From NCBI GenBank assembly GCA_965204775.1, contig CBDBFH010000023.1, positions 1 through 64,000 on the forward strand: a DNA stretch of 64,000 nucleotides, written 5' to 3'. The translations under genes and the position numbers were made by a program. This document shows, one piece after another, positions 41,203 to 53,512 of this stretch. Source of the stretch: CBDBFH01 sp965204775 (GTDB lineage Bacteria; Pseudomonadota; Alphaproteobacteria; JAPOUT01; G958296285). Below the pieces are notes generated by a model that was not told the DNA's origin, did no database searches, and saw only the letters and a program-made list of their open reading frames with translations. Within the stretch, counting starts at the first letter, position 1; each line of letters begins with the position of its first letter.

Positions 41203-42256
41203 CTGTATGATCCTTGGCATGATCCTTGGCGGCGGGCGGGCCGAGGAGTTCGGCGAGGCGGGCGCGGGTTTCGGCGGCGTCGAACTGCGGATCGGCGGGG
41301 CGCGGGGCGGGCAGCCGGTGGAGCAGATCGGGGGCGAGAGGGCGCAGACCCTTTGCCGCCTCGCGCATTTCAACCAGTTTGCCGGAGCAATGCAAGACGG
41401 CGTCGCATCCGGCGGCGAGCGCTTCGGCGGCGCGCTGGCTGAGCGGCCCTTGCAGCGCATTCATCTCGAGGGCGTCGGAGAGGAGGATTCCCCGAAAGCC
41501 GATCTGCCCGCGCACGACGTCCCCGATGACATCGGCGGACTGGGTCGCCGGGCGGCGGGGGTCGAAGGCGGCATAGACAATATGGGCGGTCATGGCCAGA
41601 GGCTGGTCGCGCAGGGCATGGAAGGGAGCGAAATCATGGGCGGCGAGAATCTGGGGTTCGGTCTCGACGACGGGCAGTTGGGCGTGGCTGTCGAGGCGGG
41701 CGCGCCCATGGCCGGGGATATGTTTGATGACCGGAATGACGCCCTGATCGGCGAAGCCTTGGCAGACGGCCCGGCCCAGTTCGGCGGCGGCGGCGGGGGC
41801 GCGGGCCAGGGCGCGCGATCCGATGACCGGATGCGCGCCGGGGACGGGCAGGTCGAGGACGGGGGCGCAATTGACGTTGATTCCGGCTTCGGCGAGGTCA
41901 TGGGCGATCAGGCGGGCGTTGAGCCGGGCGGCCCGGCGGGCGGCGGCGGGGTTGCGCTCATAGAGCTGGCCGAAGCGCGCCGGGGCCGGATAAGCGGGCC
42001 AGACGGGCGGGCGGAGGCGGGCGACGGCGCCGCCTTCCTGATCGATCAGGACCGGGGCGTCGGGGCGGGCCACGCATTGGCGCAAGTTTTTGACGAGTTG
42101 GGCGAGTTGCGCGCGATTCGCGCAATTGCGCCGGAAGAGGATAAAGCCCCACGGGTTGATCTTTTGGAAGAAGTCATATTCTTCCGGTTCCAGTGTTGGC
42201 CCGCTGCAGCCGAAGAGGACGGCGGCGGGGGGGGCGGCTTCACTGCCTTCGGACAA
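41195..42256 (-). CDS. nagZ: beta-N-acetylhexosaminidase NagZ
   Basis: 353 aa from TTG 42256, which overlaps the SPOR gene stop; no ATG fits before the conserved start LFGCSGPTLEPEEYDFF. GH3 fold with LIDQEGGAVARLRPP, KHIPGHGRARLDSHAQLP (catalytic His loop) and nucleophile Asp in GILLSDALEMNAL. Removes GlcNAc from muropeptides in peptidoglycan recycling. Confidence 0.87.
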   Translation of the reverse strand: MSEGSEAAPPAAVLFGCSGPTLEPEEYDFFQKINPWGFILFRRNCANRAQLAQLVKNLRQCVARPDAPVLIDQEGGAVARLRPPVWPAYPAPARFGQLYERNPAAARRAARLNARLIAHDLAEAGINVNCAPVLDLPVPGAHPVIGSRALARAPAAAAELGRAVCQGFADQGVIPVIKHIPGHGRARLDSHAQLPVVETEPQILAAHDFAPFHALRDQPLAMTAHIVYAAFDPRRPATQSADVIGDVVRGQIGFRGILLSDALEMNALQGPLSQRAAEALAAGCDAVLHCSGKLVEMREAAKGLRPLAPDLLHRLPAPRPADPQFDAAETRARLAELLGPPAAKDHAKDHTDG

Positions 42257-42797
42257 AGCAGGCGTCTCCTTTTTCCTGCAGACCGGCGCAGAGCGACTGC
42301 GCGCGCGTGCGGGCAAAGGGGCCGAGTTGGAGGCGGTAATAGATTCCGCGCTTGTCGAGGTCGGCGCGGCGGATTTGAGCGCGGGCGCGCATCCGGGCGA
42401 GGGCGGGATGGCGGCGGGCGAGGCGGTCGAAATGGGCGCGGGCCTGGGCCTCTTCGCGCATTGAGGAGAGTTGGACCATGTAGCGCCGGGCCGGCGGGGA
42501 TTCAGGAGCGGAGACCGGCGGGGCTTCAGGAGTGGAGACCGGCGGCGCAACGGCGGCAGGCGGGGACAGCGCGGCAAGCGGGGCGGGGGCGGGGGCGGGG
42601 GTTGTGGCGGCGGCGGTGGCGGAGGTTGTGGTGGGGTTTTGCGGCGGGTTTTCGGCGGCCATGATGAGTCCGGCGAAGACGAGCAGGCAGCATCCGGCGG
42701 CGGTGAGGAGGAGCCAGGGCCATCGGCGGCTTTGCCGGACCAGAAAGCGCTCGGCGCTCCAGACGGGCTGCGGCTTATGTTTTTCTTCGCCGATCAT
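42240..42797 (-). CDS. SPOR-domain membrane protein
   Basis: 185 aa from ATG 42797. Cytoplasmic start, one helix (about 27-47: WPWLLLTAAGCCLLVFAGLI), Pro/Ala linker with a repeated APPVSTPE/APPVSAPE, and a C-terminal SPOR domain (YMVQLSSMREEAQARAHFDR, YYRLQLGPFARTRAQSLC). SPOR domains bind denuded septal glycan. Lies between argS and nagZ, the normal alphaproteobacterial place. Confidence 0.87.
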   Translation of the reverse strand: MIGEEKHKPQPVWSAERFLVRQSRRWPWLLLTAAGCCLLVFAGLIMAAENPPQNPTTTSATAAATTPAPAPAPLAALSPPAAVAPPVSTPEAPPVSAPESPPARRYMVQLSSMREEAQARAHFDRLARRHPALARMRARAQIRRADLDKRGIYYRLQLGPFARTRAQSLCAGLQEKGDACFVRRQ

Positions 42798-42843
42798 GTG
42801 ACCTTTTGTTTGATTGATCTGTGCGCCTTTGGCGGCGGGAATC

Positions 42844-42867
42844 AAAAAAGGGAGGCGCCGCCCTCCC
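42844..42867 (-). terminator. rho-independent terminator after argS
   Basis: Minus strand GGGAGG, loop GCGGCG, CCTCCC, then six T. The stem is 6 bp all-GC. A four-T run on the plus strand makes it weakly bidirectional. It separates argS from the SPOR-nagZ operon. Confidence 0.75.
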
Positions 42868-42898
42868 CTTTTGTCTCCCGGCGTCGGGCGGGCTGGAT

Positions 42899-44644
42899 TC
42901 AGCGCATTTCCTCGACCGGCTCGACGCCCAGAATACGCAGCCCGGCGCTCAAGACGATCCCGGTTGCCCGAATCAGTTGCAGACGGGCCATACTAACATT
43001 TTGGTTATCGGGCAGAAGGAAGCGCAGTTGCGGGTCTTCCTTTCCCTTGTTCCAGAGGGCGTGGAAGGCGGCGGCGAGTTCGTGGAGGAAGAAGGCGATT
43101 CGGTGCGGCTCGCGGGCGCGGGCGGCGGCGGCGAGTTGGCGGGGGAAGCGGGCGAGGCAGCGCAGGAGGCTGCGTTCGGCGGGATCGGCGAGCAGGGCCG
43201 GATCGGCCTGGCGCGGGTTGTCCGGCAGGCCCAGTTCGGCGGCGCGGCGCTCCAGCGAGCGCACCCGGGCATGGGCATACTGGACGTAGAAGACCGGATT
43301 GTCCTGGCTTTGCTCGCGCACTTTCTCGAAGTCGAAATCGAGGGGGGCGTCGTTGCGCCGGGTGAGCATCATGAAGCGGACGGCGTCGCGTCCGGCCTCG
43401 CGCACGAGGGCGTCGAGGGTGATGTAGGCTCCGGCGCGCTTGGACATTTTGACCGGCTTTCCGGCGCGCAGCAGGCGGATCAGGTGGCAGAGTTTGACGT
43501 CGAGTTCGGCCTGTCCGCCGCTCAGGGCCTGGACGGCGGCCTGCAGGCGCTTTACGTAACCGGCGTGGTCGGCTCCCCAGACATTGATCATCCGGGAGAA
43601 GCCGCGCTGGATTTTGTCGAAATGACAGGCGATATCGGCGGCGAAATAGGTCCAGTCGCCGCCGGGTTTTTGCAAGGGGCGGTCGGTTTCGTCGCCGAAG
43701 CGGCTGGCGCGAAACAGCGGCTGGGGGCGCGGGCTCCAGTCTTCCGGCGGGGGCTTGCCCCTGGGGGGATCGAGGACGCCCTGATAGACCAGACCGGCCT
43801 TGGTCAGGCGGTTGATCGCGGCCTCGATTTTGCCCGCGCGGGCGAGTTCGCTTTCGTGGACGAAGTGGTCATGGCGAATATTCAGCGCCCGGAGGTCGGC
43901 GCGGATCCGTTTGAGCATGGCCGCAAGCGCGGCGGGGCGGGCGCGGCGGATTTGTTCGTCTTCGCTCATTTTGAGGAAGGCCTTGCCCTGTGCGCGGGCC
44001 AGCGTCTGTCCGACCGGGATCAGATAGTCACCGGGATACAGGTCATCGGCGATTTTGATTGTTTCGCCCAGCGCCTCGCGGGCGCGCAGGGCGGCGGAGC
44101 GGGCGAGGGCTTCGATCTGGGCTCCGGCGTCATTGACGTAATATTCGCGCGCGACCTTCCATCCGGTTTTCTGGAGGAGGTTGGCCAGCGCATCGCCGAA
44201 GACGGCGCCGCGGGCATGGCCGACATGGAGGGGGCCGGTGGGGTTGGCGGAGACGTATTCGATCAGGACGGGCCGCCCGCCGCCCAGATTTTGTTCGCCA
44301 TAAGACTCTCCTGCGTCGAGGATTCGGGGGAGTTCCTGCTGCCAGACATGGTCTTCGAGGCGCAGATTGATGAATCCGGGCCCGGCGACTTCACCGCTGC
44401 GCACGCCTTCGATGGCGCGCAGGGCGGGGAGGAGTTTTTCGGCCAGCGCGCGGGGGGCGCGCTGGGCCTGTTTGGCGAGGGTCAAGGCGGCATTGACGGC
44501 GAGGTCGCCATGAGCGGGGTCGCGCGGCGGCTCGACCGCGACGCGCTCCAGCGCCAGCCCGGCGGGCAGGCCGCCTTGCGCCTGCAGCCTTTCGATGGCC
44601 TGCGCCACGAGAGCGCCGTAGCGGCTGAAAATATCTTCGGACAC
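42899..44644 (-). CDS. argS: arginyl-tRNA synthetase
   Basis: 581 aa from GTG 44644 with GGGGAAAT upstream. Class I signature HIGH as NPTGPLHVGHARGAVFGD and KMSKRAG; DALR anticodon domain at the C-terminus. Charges tRNA-Arg. Followed by a strong terminator. Confidence 0.95.
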   Translation of the reverse strand: MSEDIFSRYGALVAQAIERLQAQGGLPAGLALERVAVEPPRDPAHGDLAVNAALTLAKQAQRAPRALAEKLLPALRAIEGVRSGEVAGPGFINLRLEDHVWQQELPRILDAGESYGEQNLGGGRPVLIEYVSANPTGPLHVGHARGAVFGDALANLLQKTGWKVAREYYVNDAGAQIEALARSAALRAREALGETIKIADDLYPGDYLIPVGQTLARAQGKAFLKMSEDEQIRRARPAALAAMLKRIRADLRALNIRHDHFVHESELARAGKIEAAINRLTKAGLVYQGVLDPPRGKPPPEDWSPRPQPLFRASRFGDETDRPLQKPGGDWTYFAADIACHFDKIQRGFSRMINVWGADHAGYVKRLQAAVQALSGGQAELDVKLCHLIRLLRAGKPVKMSKRAGAYITLDALVREAGRDAVRFMMLTRRNDAPLDFDFEKVREQSQDNPVFYVQYAHARVRSLERRAAELGLPDNPRQADPALLADPAERSLLRCLARFPRQLAAAARAREPHRIAFFLHELAAAFHALWNKGKEDPQLRFLLPDNQNVSMARLQLIRATGIVLSAGLRILGVEPVEEMR

Positions 44645-44798
44645 GGTGATTTCCCCTGATTTCCCGCAATATCGGCCCGCCGAAGAAGCAAAGCAACCCA
44701 AGGGCCGCCAGCTTCGCCTGACTCCGGAGAAAAGTGAATTCTTTATATTTATTCCGCCCTATTGGCTAGAATGCAGGTCTTGATGGGAAGATGGGCCT

Positions 44799-45143
44799 AT
44801 GCCGAAACCTGACTCGATTCATGACATCCAATTGAGCGCGCGCGCGGCGCGGCGCATATGCGAGATTGCGCGCAAAACAGGCGCGGCCCCCCTCTTGCGC
44901 CTGTCGGTCGGCGGGGGCGGCTGTTCGGGCTTTCAATATGACTTCGCGCTGGCCGAGCGCGCACAAGATGATGACCTGGTGGTCGAGTGCGAGGGCGCGC
45001 GATTGATCGTCGATCCGGTCTCGCTGCCCTTCGTCAAGGGAGCGCGGCTGGATTACGCCGAGGAGCTGATCGGCGCTTTCTTCCGGGTCGAGAATCCGAA
45101 CGCCTCGGCCTCCTGCGGCTGCGGGACGTCGTTTTCGGTGTGA
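44799..45143 (+). CDS. erpA: A-type iron-sulfur carrier (ErpA/IscA-like)
   Basis: 114 aa. Cluster ligands Cys42 (GGGGCSGFQY), Cys106 and Cys108 (SCGCGTSF). Delivers Fe-S clusters to targets. The family member next to argS and xthA in alphaproteobacteria is usually called ErpA; IscA cannot be excluded by sequence. The 150-bp spacer to argS is AT-rich and contains TAGAAT at 44767-44772 as a possible -10. Confidence 0.85.
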   Translation: MPKPDSIHDIQLSARAARRICEIARKTGAAPLLRLSVGGGGCSGFQYDFALAERAQDDDLVVECEGARLIVDPVSLPFVKGARLDYAEELIGAFFRVENPNASASCGCGTSFSV

Positions 45144-45153
45144 TCCGGCTGTG

Positions 45154-45942
45154 ATGTTTCGGATCGCCAGCTGGAACATCAATTCGATTCGCGCCCGCCT
45201 CGCCCGCCTGCTGGAATGGCTGGAGGCCGACCGGCCCGATCTGGTCTGCCTGCAGGAGACCAAAGTGACCGATGCGGAGTTTCCCCGCGCACAGATTGAG
45301 GCGCTGGGCTATGGGATCGAGACGCTGGGGCAAAAATCCTATAACGGGGTCGCCCTGCTGTGCCGCCGCGAGATGAGCGCGGCGGCGCGGGGCCTGCCCG
45401 GCGGGGCGGGAGACGATCAGGCGCGCTATATTGAGGCGCGGGTTGGTTTTAAGGGCGGGGCGGTGTTGCGCGCGGCCTCGCTGTATTTGCCCAACGGCAA
45501 TCCGGCGGAAAGCGGCAAGTTTTCCTACAAACTGGACTGGATGGCGCGGCTCAATGCCCATGCGCAAAATCTGCTCGGCGGCGAGGAGATTGTGATTCTG
45601 GCCGGGGACTATAATGTGATCCCGGATTCAGGGGATGTTTTTGATCCGGAAGCTTTTGCCGAAGATGCGCTGTACCGGATCGAGGTGCGGCGGCTTTTCC
45701 GCGCGCTGCTCTATTCCGGCTTCACCGATGCGCTGCGCGCCTGCCATGATCCGCCGGGGCCGTACAGTTTCTGGGATTACCAGCAGGGGCGCTTTCGCAA
45801 GGATCAGGGTTTGCGGATCGACCATATTCTGCTCTCGCCGGCGGCTGCCGACCGCTTGTGCGGGGCTGGGGTTGTCAAGGAGATGCGGGCCGGGGAGCGG
45901 CCTTCCGACCACGCGCCGGTTTTTGCCGAGCTGGATATTTAA
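45154..45942 (+). CDS. xthA: exodeoxyribonuclease III
   Basis: 262 aa from ATG 45154 (a GTG lies one codon before). FRIASWNINSIRARL, CLQETKVTDAEFP, ILAGDYNVIP, and catalytic DHAPVFAEL. AP endonuclease and 3'-5' exonuclease of base excision repair. Follows erpA by 10 bp; convergent 4-bp overlap with ilvD. Confidence 0.93.
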   Translation: MFRIASWNINSIRARLARLLEWLEADRPDLVCLQETKVTDAEFPRAQIEALGYGIETLGQKSYNGVALLCRREMSAAARGLPGGAGDDQARYIEARVGFKGGAVLRAASLYLPNGNPAESGKFSYKLDWMARLNAHAQNLLGGEEIVILAGDYNVIPDSGDVFDPEAFAEDALYRIEVRRLFRALLYSGFTDALRACHDPPGPYSFWDYQQGRFRKDQGLRIDHILLSPAAADRLCGAGVVKEMRAGERPSDHAPVFAELDI

Positions 45943-47684
45943 ATATCGGCGTAGGCGCGGCGCTCTTTTTGCGCGCCGGGATGGGTGACGGCGCCGCGGC
46001 GGGCGGGGCCGACATTGCGGGCATAGCGCCACAGCGCGCCTGAGCCGAAATGGGCGGGCGGCGGCGACCAGTCTTTGCGCCGCCGCTGCAATTCGGCGGG
46101 GGCGACGTCAAGTTCGATCCGGCCCTTCTGCGCGTCAATCGTGATCCGATCGCCGTCGCGCACCAGCGCGATGGGCCCGCCCTGGGCGGCCTCCGGTCCG
46201 ACATGGCCGATGCACAGCCCGCGGGTTGCGCCCGAAAAGCGCCCGTCGGTGACCAGGGCGACCTTGTCGCCCATGCCCTGTCCGTAGATGGCGGCGGTGG
46301 TGGCGAGCATTTCGCGCATTCCGGGTCCGCCTTTCGGCCCCTCGTAGCGAATGACGATGACGTCGCCGGGGCGGTAATTGCGCGCGGCGACGGCGGCGAA
46401 GGCGTCCTCTTCGCAATTGAAGCAGCGGGCCGGGCCCTGGAAGGCGAGTTGGGCGGTTCCGGCGAGTTTGACGACCGCGCCGTCCGGGGCGAGCGATCCG
46501 CGCAGCGCGGTCAATCCGCCGGTCGGCGACAAGGGCCGGTCGGCGGGGCGGATGACCTCCTGATCGGGATTGAAGGTTATGTTTTTGAGGTTTTCGGCGA
46601 TGGTCTGGCCGGTGACGGTGAGGCAGTCGCCATGCAGATGTCCGGCGTCGAGCAGGACGCGCATCAGCTGGGGGACGCCGCCGGCTTCGAACATGTCCTT
46701 GGCGACGAAGCGCCCGCCGGGCTTGAGATCGGCCAGGGTCGGGGTTTTGCGGGCGACGGCGGCGAAATCGAAGAGGTCGAAGGCGATTCCGGCCTCATGG
46801 GCGATGGCCGGAAGGTGGAGCGCCCCATTGGTGGAGCCGCCGGTGGCGGCGACGACGGCGGCGGCGTTTTCCAGGGCCTGGCGGGTGACGATCCGGCGCG
46901 GGCGCAGATCGGGGCCCTGGGCGAGGAGTTCCATGACCGCCCGCCCCCCGGCCTGGGCATAGGCGTCGCGGGACTGGTTGACCGCCGGGGGGCCGGAGGA
47001 ACCGGGCAGGGCCAGCCCCATGGCCTCGGCGGCGCAGGCCATGGTGTTGGCGGTGAACTGGCCGCCGCACGCGCCGGCGCCGGGGCAGGCGGCGGCTTCC
47101 AGTTCACGCAGGCCGGTCCGGGAGAGGCTGCCCTCCATATGCTGGCCGACGGCTTCGAAGACATCGAGGATGGTCACATCGCGCCCCTTGAAGCGTCCGG
47201 GCATGATCGAGCCGCCATAGAGGAAGACGGCGGGGACATTGAGCCGGAGCATGGCCATCATCATTCCGGGCAGGGATTTGTCGCATCCGGCGAGGGCGAC
47301 GAGGGCGTCATAGCAATGGCCGCGCATGGTCAGTTCGACGGAGTCGGCGATGACCTCGCGGCTGACGAGGGAGGATTTCATGCCCTCATGGCCCATGGCG
47401 AGGCCGTCGGTGACGGTGATGGTGCAAAATTCCCGGGGGGTTCCGCCGCCGGCCTCGACTCCGGCCTTGACCGCCTGGGCCTGGCGCTGGAGGGTGATAT
47501 TGCACGGGGCGGCTTCGTTCCAGCACGAGGCGACGCCGACCAGAGGCCGGGCGATGGCGTTGTCATCGAGGCCCATGGCGTGATAAAAGGCCCGGTGTGG
47601 TGCGCGTTGCGGCCCCTGGGTCACATGGCGGCTGGGCAGTTTCGACTTGTCGAAACGCGGCGGCGGCGGAGAATCGTGAGTCAT
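45939..47684 (-). CDS. ilvD: dihydroxy-acid dehydratase
   Basis: 581 aa from ATG 47684. Fe-S ligands in GVASCWNEAAPCN, ALAGCDKSLPGMMM and PGAGACGGQFTANTM; TDGRFSGATRG near the C-terminus. Makes 2-oxo acids for valine, leucine and isoleucine. The ligand pattern fits the 2Fe-2S or 4Fe-4S IlvD/Edd family; Edd is less likely from the IlvD-like C-terminus. Confidence 0.92.
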   Translation of the reverse strand: MTHDSPPPPRFDKSKLPSRHVTQGPQRAPHRAFYHAMGLDDNAIARPLVGVASCWNEAAPCNITLQRQAQAVKAGVEAGGGTPREFCTITVTDGLAMGHEGMKSSLVSREVIADSVELTMRGHCYDALVALAGCDKSLPGMMMAMLRLNVPAVFLYGGSIMPGRFKGRDVTILDVFEAVGQHMEGSLSRTGLRELEAAACPGAGACGGQFTANTMACAAEAMGLALPGSSGPPAVNQSRDAYAQAGGRAVMELLAQGPDLRPRRIVTRQALENAAAVVAATGGSTNGALHLPAIAHEAGIAFDLFDFAAVARKTPTLADLKPGGRFVAKDMFEAGGVPQLMRVLLDAGHLHGDCLTVTGQTIAENLKNITFNPDQEVIRPADRPLSPTGGLTALRGSLAPDGAVVKLAGTAQLAFQGPARCFNCEEDAFAAVAARNYRPGDVIVIRYEGPKGGPGMREMLATTAAIYGQGMGDKVALVTDGRFSGATRGLCIGHVGPEAAQGGPIALVRDGDRITIDAQKGRIELDVAPAELQRRRKDWSPPPAHFGSGALWRYARNVGPARRGAVTHPGAQKERRAYADI

Positions 47685-47814
47685 GGTTGCGTCGTCCTTT
47701 TCGCCGTTTTTGTGGCCCGATTCCGCCTTCATTTCAAGATGTCTTGAACTTAGATTGCGGCGGCGGGCGGGATGGAGACTATACTGCAAGATGAGCCGAG
47801 AGAGACTTCCCGCC

Positions 47815-49395
47815 ATGATTCGCCGTTTTCTGTTGTGCGGCTTCGCCGTGTTTGTGCTTGCGCTGTGGCCTGCGCCGGAGGGAGCGCGGGGGGCGGAGAA
47901 GGCGGACCGGTCGCTATTGCCGGTTCTGGCGCGCCATCTGCCCAGCCTCAAGCAGATGGCGCTGGCCGGCGATGTGCAGGCGCAATACACGCTGGGCGTG
48001 CTCTATGCGAGCGGCAAGACGGCGCAGGTGCCGCGGGATATGGCCGAGGCTCATCGCTGGTTTTTGCTGGCGGCGCAGCACGGCCTGCCGCTGGCGCAGG
48101 TTCGGACCGGCTTGGCCTATGCTCAGGGCGAGGGGGTTGCCCGCAACGACACGGCGGCGTTTGAGTGGATGAAGCGCGCCGCCCTGCAAGGGCACGAGCT
48201 GGGGCAGTTTTATATTGGGCTGGCCTATGATCAGGGTCTGGGGGTTGGGCGCGACGCGGCGCGGGCGCAGCGCTGGCTTCGCCTGGCGGCCTCGCAGGGC
48301 AACAGCGAGGCCGATTTGCGGCTGGCCTTTCTCTATCTGAAGGGCGCGGGGGGGGACAAGGCGGTGACGGCGCGGGCGGTGGCGAGTCTGGAGCGCGCCG
48401 GGCTCAACGGGGTTGCCGATGCGCAGCTGGTTTTGGGCGAGATTTACACGACCGGCTATCTGGTAGGGCGCGATGCGGCGCGGGCGCGGCGCTGGCTGCG
48501 GGCGGCGGCGCTGCAGGGCTTGCCGGCGGCGCAATATATGCTGGGCGAGCTGGATTTGGACCGGCGGCGTCTGCGCGAGGCCTATGCATGGTTTTTGCTG
48601 GCCCGGGCGGGGGGCGAGGACAAGGCCCGGCAGGCGCTGGAGGCGATGGAGGCGCGCCTGTCGAAGAGCGAGCTCAGCCGGGCGCGTCAGGTGCGGGCGG
48701 TTCTGGCGGCGCAGATTGCCGACCACCGGGCGGCGCAGGACGACGATGCCGATGAGCGCTCTTATGCCAAGGCGGCGGCGGCGATCGACAATGCGGTGTT
48801 GCGGATCGAGTCGCCGCAGGCGCTGCGCATTGAGGGCACTTTGGGGCCGGAGACTGCCGGGGCGGTTGCCGAGACGTTGCGCAAGAATCCGAAAATCTCG
48901 ATTCTGATTCTGGACAGCCCCGGCGGTCTTTTGCTGACGGCGGTTCATATTGCCGATCTGGTTGAGCGCCGCCGGCTGGTTACGATTGCCGACCAAAAGT
49001 GCCTGTCGGCCTGCACGATGCTTTTGTTTGCCTCGCATTATCCTTCGGCGCGGCCTGAGAGCGTGATCGGCTTTCACAAGCCGACGCCGATCGCGGTCAG
49101 GAACGCGAGCGGCGAAGCGTTGCGGGCGGCGGGCGCCGAGGGCGAATGGCTGGCCAAAATGCGTTATGCTTGGTCGGGCTTTCCTCCGGAGTTGATCCGG
49201 AGCATTCTCAAGGTTTCGGGCAATGCGCTCTATATCGCCTCGAAGCGCGAGTTGATCGGCCACGGCCTGCTCAAGGGCATTTTCAAAGGGAGCGCGCGTG
49301 ACGGGCGTCTGGTTTCGGCGCGCGCATGGTGCCGGAGCGATCCGCGCCGCTGCGCGGCGAATCCCTCGCGGATCCTGGTTTCGCAAGACCGGTAA
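47815..49395 (+). CDS. exported Sel1-repeat protein fused to a ClpP-fold domain (COG3904-like)
   Basis: 526 aa. Start chosen at ATG 47815 (AGAGAG upstream) because TATACT at 47780-47785 would start transcription near 47791, the other candidate. Signal peptide of about 27 residues, then five or six Sel1 repeats (AQYTLGVLYASGK, GLAYAQGEGVARN, GLAYDQGLGVGRD, GEIYTTGYLVGRD), a coiled segment, and from about residue 330 a ClpP/crotonase-like domain: ILILDSPGGLLLTAVHIADL and CLSACTMLLFA. These carry the Gly-Gly oxyanion turn and Ser nucleophile position of this family. Possible periplasmic protease or binding protein. Confidence 0.78.
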   Translation: MIRRFLLCGFAVFVLALWPAPEGARGAEKADRSLLPVLARHLPSLKQMALAGDVQAQYTLGVLYASGKTAQVPRDMAEAHRWFLLAAQHGLPLAQVRTGLAYAQGEGVARNDTAAFEWMKRAALQGHELGQFYIGLAYDQGLGVGRDAARAQRWLRLAASQGNSEADLRLAFLYLKGAGGDKAVTARAVASLERAGLNGVADAQLVLGEIYTTGYLVGRDAARARRWLRAAALQGLPAAQYMLGELDLDRRRLREAYAWFLLARAGGEDKARQALEAMEARLSKSELSRARQVRAVLAAQIADHRAAQDDDADERSYAKAAAAIDNAVLRIESPQALRIEGTLGPETAGAVAETLRKNPKISILILDSPGGLLLTAVHIADLVERRRLVTIADQKCLSACTMLLFASHYPSARPESVIGFHKPTPIAVRNASGEALRAAGAEGEWLAKMRYAWSGFPPELIRSILKVSGNALYIASKRELIGHGLLKGIFKGSARDGRLVSARAWCRSDPRRCAANPSRILVSQDR

Positions 49396-49406
49396 GGCCG
49401 GCGGAT

Positions 49407-52138
<2,732 letters not shown>

Positions 52139-52142
<4 letters not shown>

Positions 52143-53512
52143 GGCGGGGTCTGCCCGGGCCGGGGGGTTGTCCGGTTGGCGTCGGGCGGCGGATTGGCGG
52201 GGGCGAGCCATTCGATCTGGTTTGCGGTAAGAGTGCCGACGGCGGCGAGCAAGCCATAGGCGGTGACCTGTCCGTCGCGCAGGGCGGTGGCGCGGGCGAC
52301 CTGGGCGTCGAGCAATTCCTGCTGGGCGTCGAGGACGTCGAGGGTGGTGCGCTGTCCGACTTCGGCTTCCTGGCGCACGCCTTCGAGGGCGATGCCGGTT
52401 GCGCGCTCTTCTTCGCGGGCGGAGGCGAGCTGGGCGCGGGCGGCGCGCAGGGCCTCCCAGGCATTGGCGACCTGCTCTTCGATCTGGCGGGCGGCGGCGA
52501 GGAGTTCGAAGCGGGCGCGGTCGGCCTCGCGCCGCGCCTGGCGCAGGCGGGCGAGGGACGCGCCGCCGCGAAAGATCGGGATGGTCAGCCGTCCGGTGAC
52601 CGAGGTCGATTCCTGCTTTTCGAGCGAAGCGGCGGGCTCTTCGGAATAGCCGTAGTTTGCTTCGAGGTTGAGCGAGGGGAGGAGGGCGGCCCGTGCGGTG
52701 TTGATTCCGAAATTGAAGGCGCTGGCCGAGAAGCGGGCGGCGGCGAGGTCGGGGTTTTGCCGCCGGGCGATCTGGAGGGCGCGCTGTTCGCTGACCGGCA
52801 GGCGTGGGGAGCGGGCGAAGGCGAGGCGGGCGGGGGCGCGTCCGACGACGCGGCGATAGGCGGCGCGGGCGGCGACCAGCTGGGCGCGGGCGGCGGCGCG
52901 CTGGGCGCGGGCGCGGCTGAGGCGGGCCTCGGACTGGGCGACGTCGGTCCGGGTCAGTTCGCCGACCTCGAAGCGGTTGCGCACCGCCTCCAGTCTTCGG
53001 TTCAAGACGACGAGGTTGTTTTGATTGAGCGAGACGATGGCCTGATCGCGCAGGACATTGAAGTAGGCGGTGGCGGCGTTGAGGAGGACGCGCTGTTCGG
53101 CGGCGTGCAGGCCGGCCCGGGCGGCCTGAAAATTTGCGCGCGACTGGGCCTGCTGGCTGACGACGCGACCACCTTCAAACAGACTCTGGCTGACGGTGAC
53201 TCCGGCGGCGAGCGGCTCGAAATCACTGCTGACGCTTGAAGCCGCGCCGGGCGGGGTGTTTTTTTGTGAGGTGAAGCCATAGCTGCCCGAGGCGGTTACC
53301 TGGGGCAGCCATCCGGCGCGGGCGGCGGCGACGGCGGCGCGGGCGGCTTCGAGTTGGGCGCGGGCGGCCTGCAGATCGGGGTTGGAGCGCAAGGCTTCGG
53401 CGAAGGCCTGCTGCAGGGTCTGGGCGGCGGCGGGGGGCGCGAGGGTCAAGGCGAGCAGCGCGAGGATGCAAAGCCGACCGGCGCAGCGGGGGTTGCGGGA
53501 CGAATCAGGCAT
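52139..53512 (-). CDS. tolC: TolC-family outer membrane efflux protein
   Basis: 457 aa from ATG 53512. Signal peptide ending PPAAAQ, then TLQQAFAEALRSNPDLQAAR, two OEP repeats, SLFEGGRVVSQQAQSRANF and RRTTLDVLDAQQELLDAQV. Forms the trimeric outer membrane channel for tripartite efflux and type I secretion. Overlaps the Pcm-like gene by 8 bp and valS by 4. Confidence 0.92.

Noticed and set aside
44742..44772. Promoter for erpA (TTTATA / TAGAAT)
   Set aside because: The spacer is 19 bp and the -35 is poor; noted under erpA but not listed as a feature.
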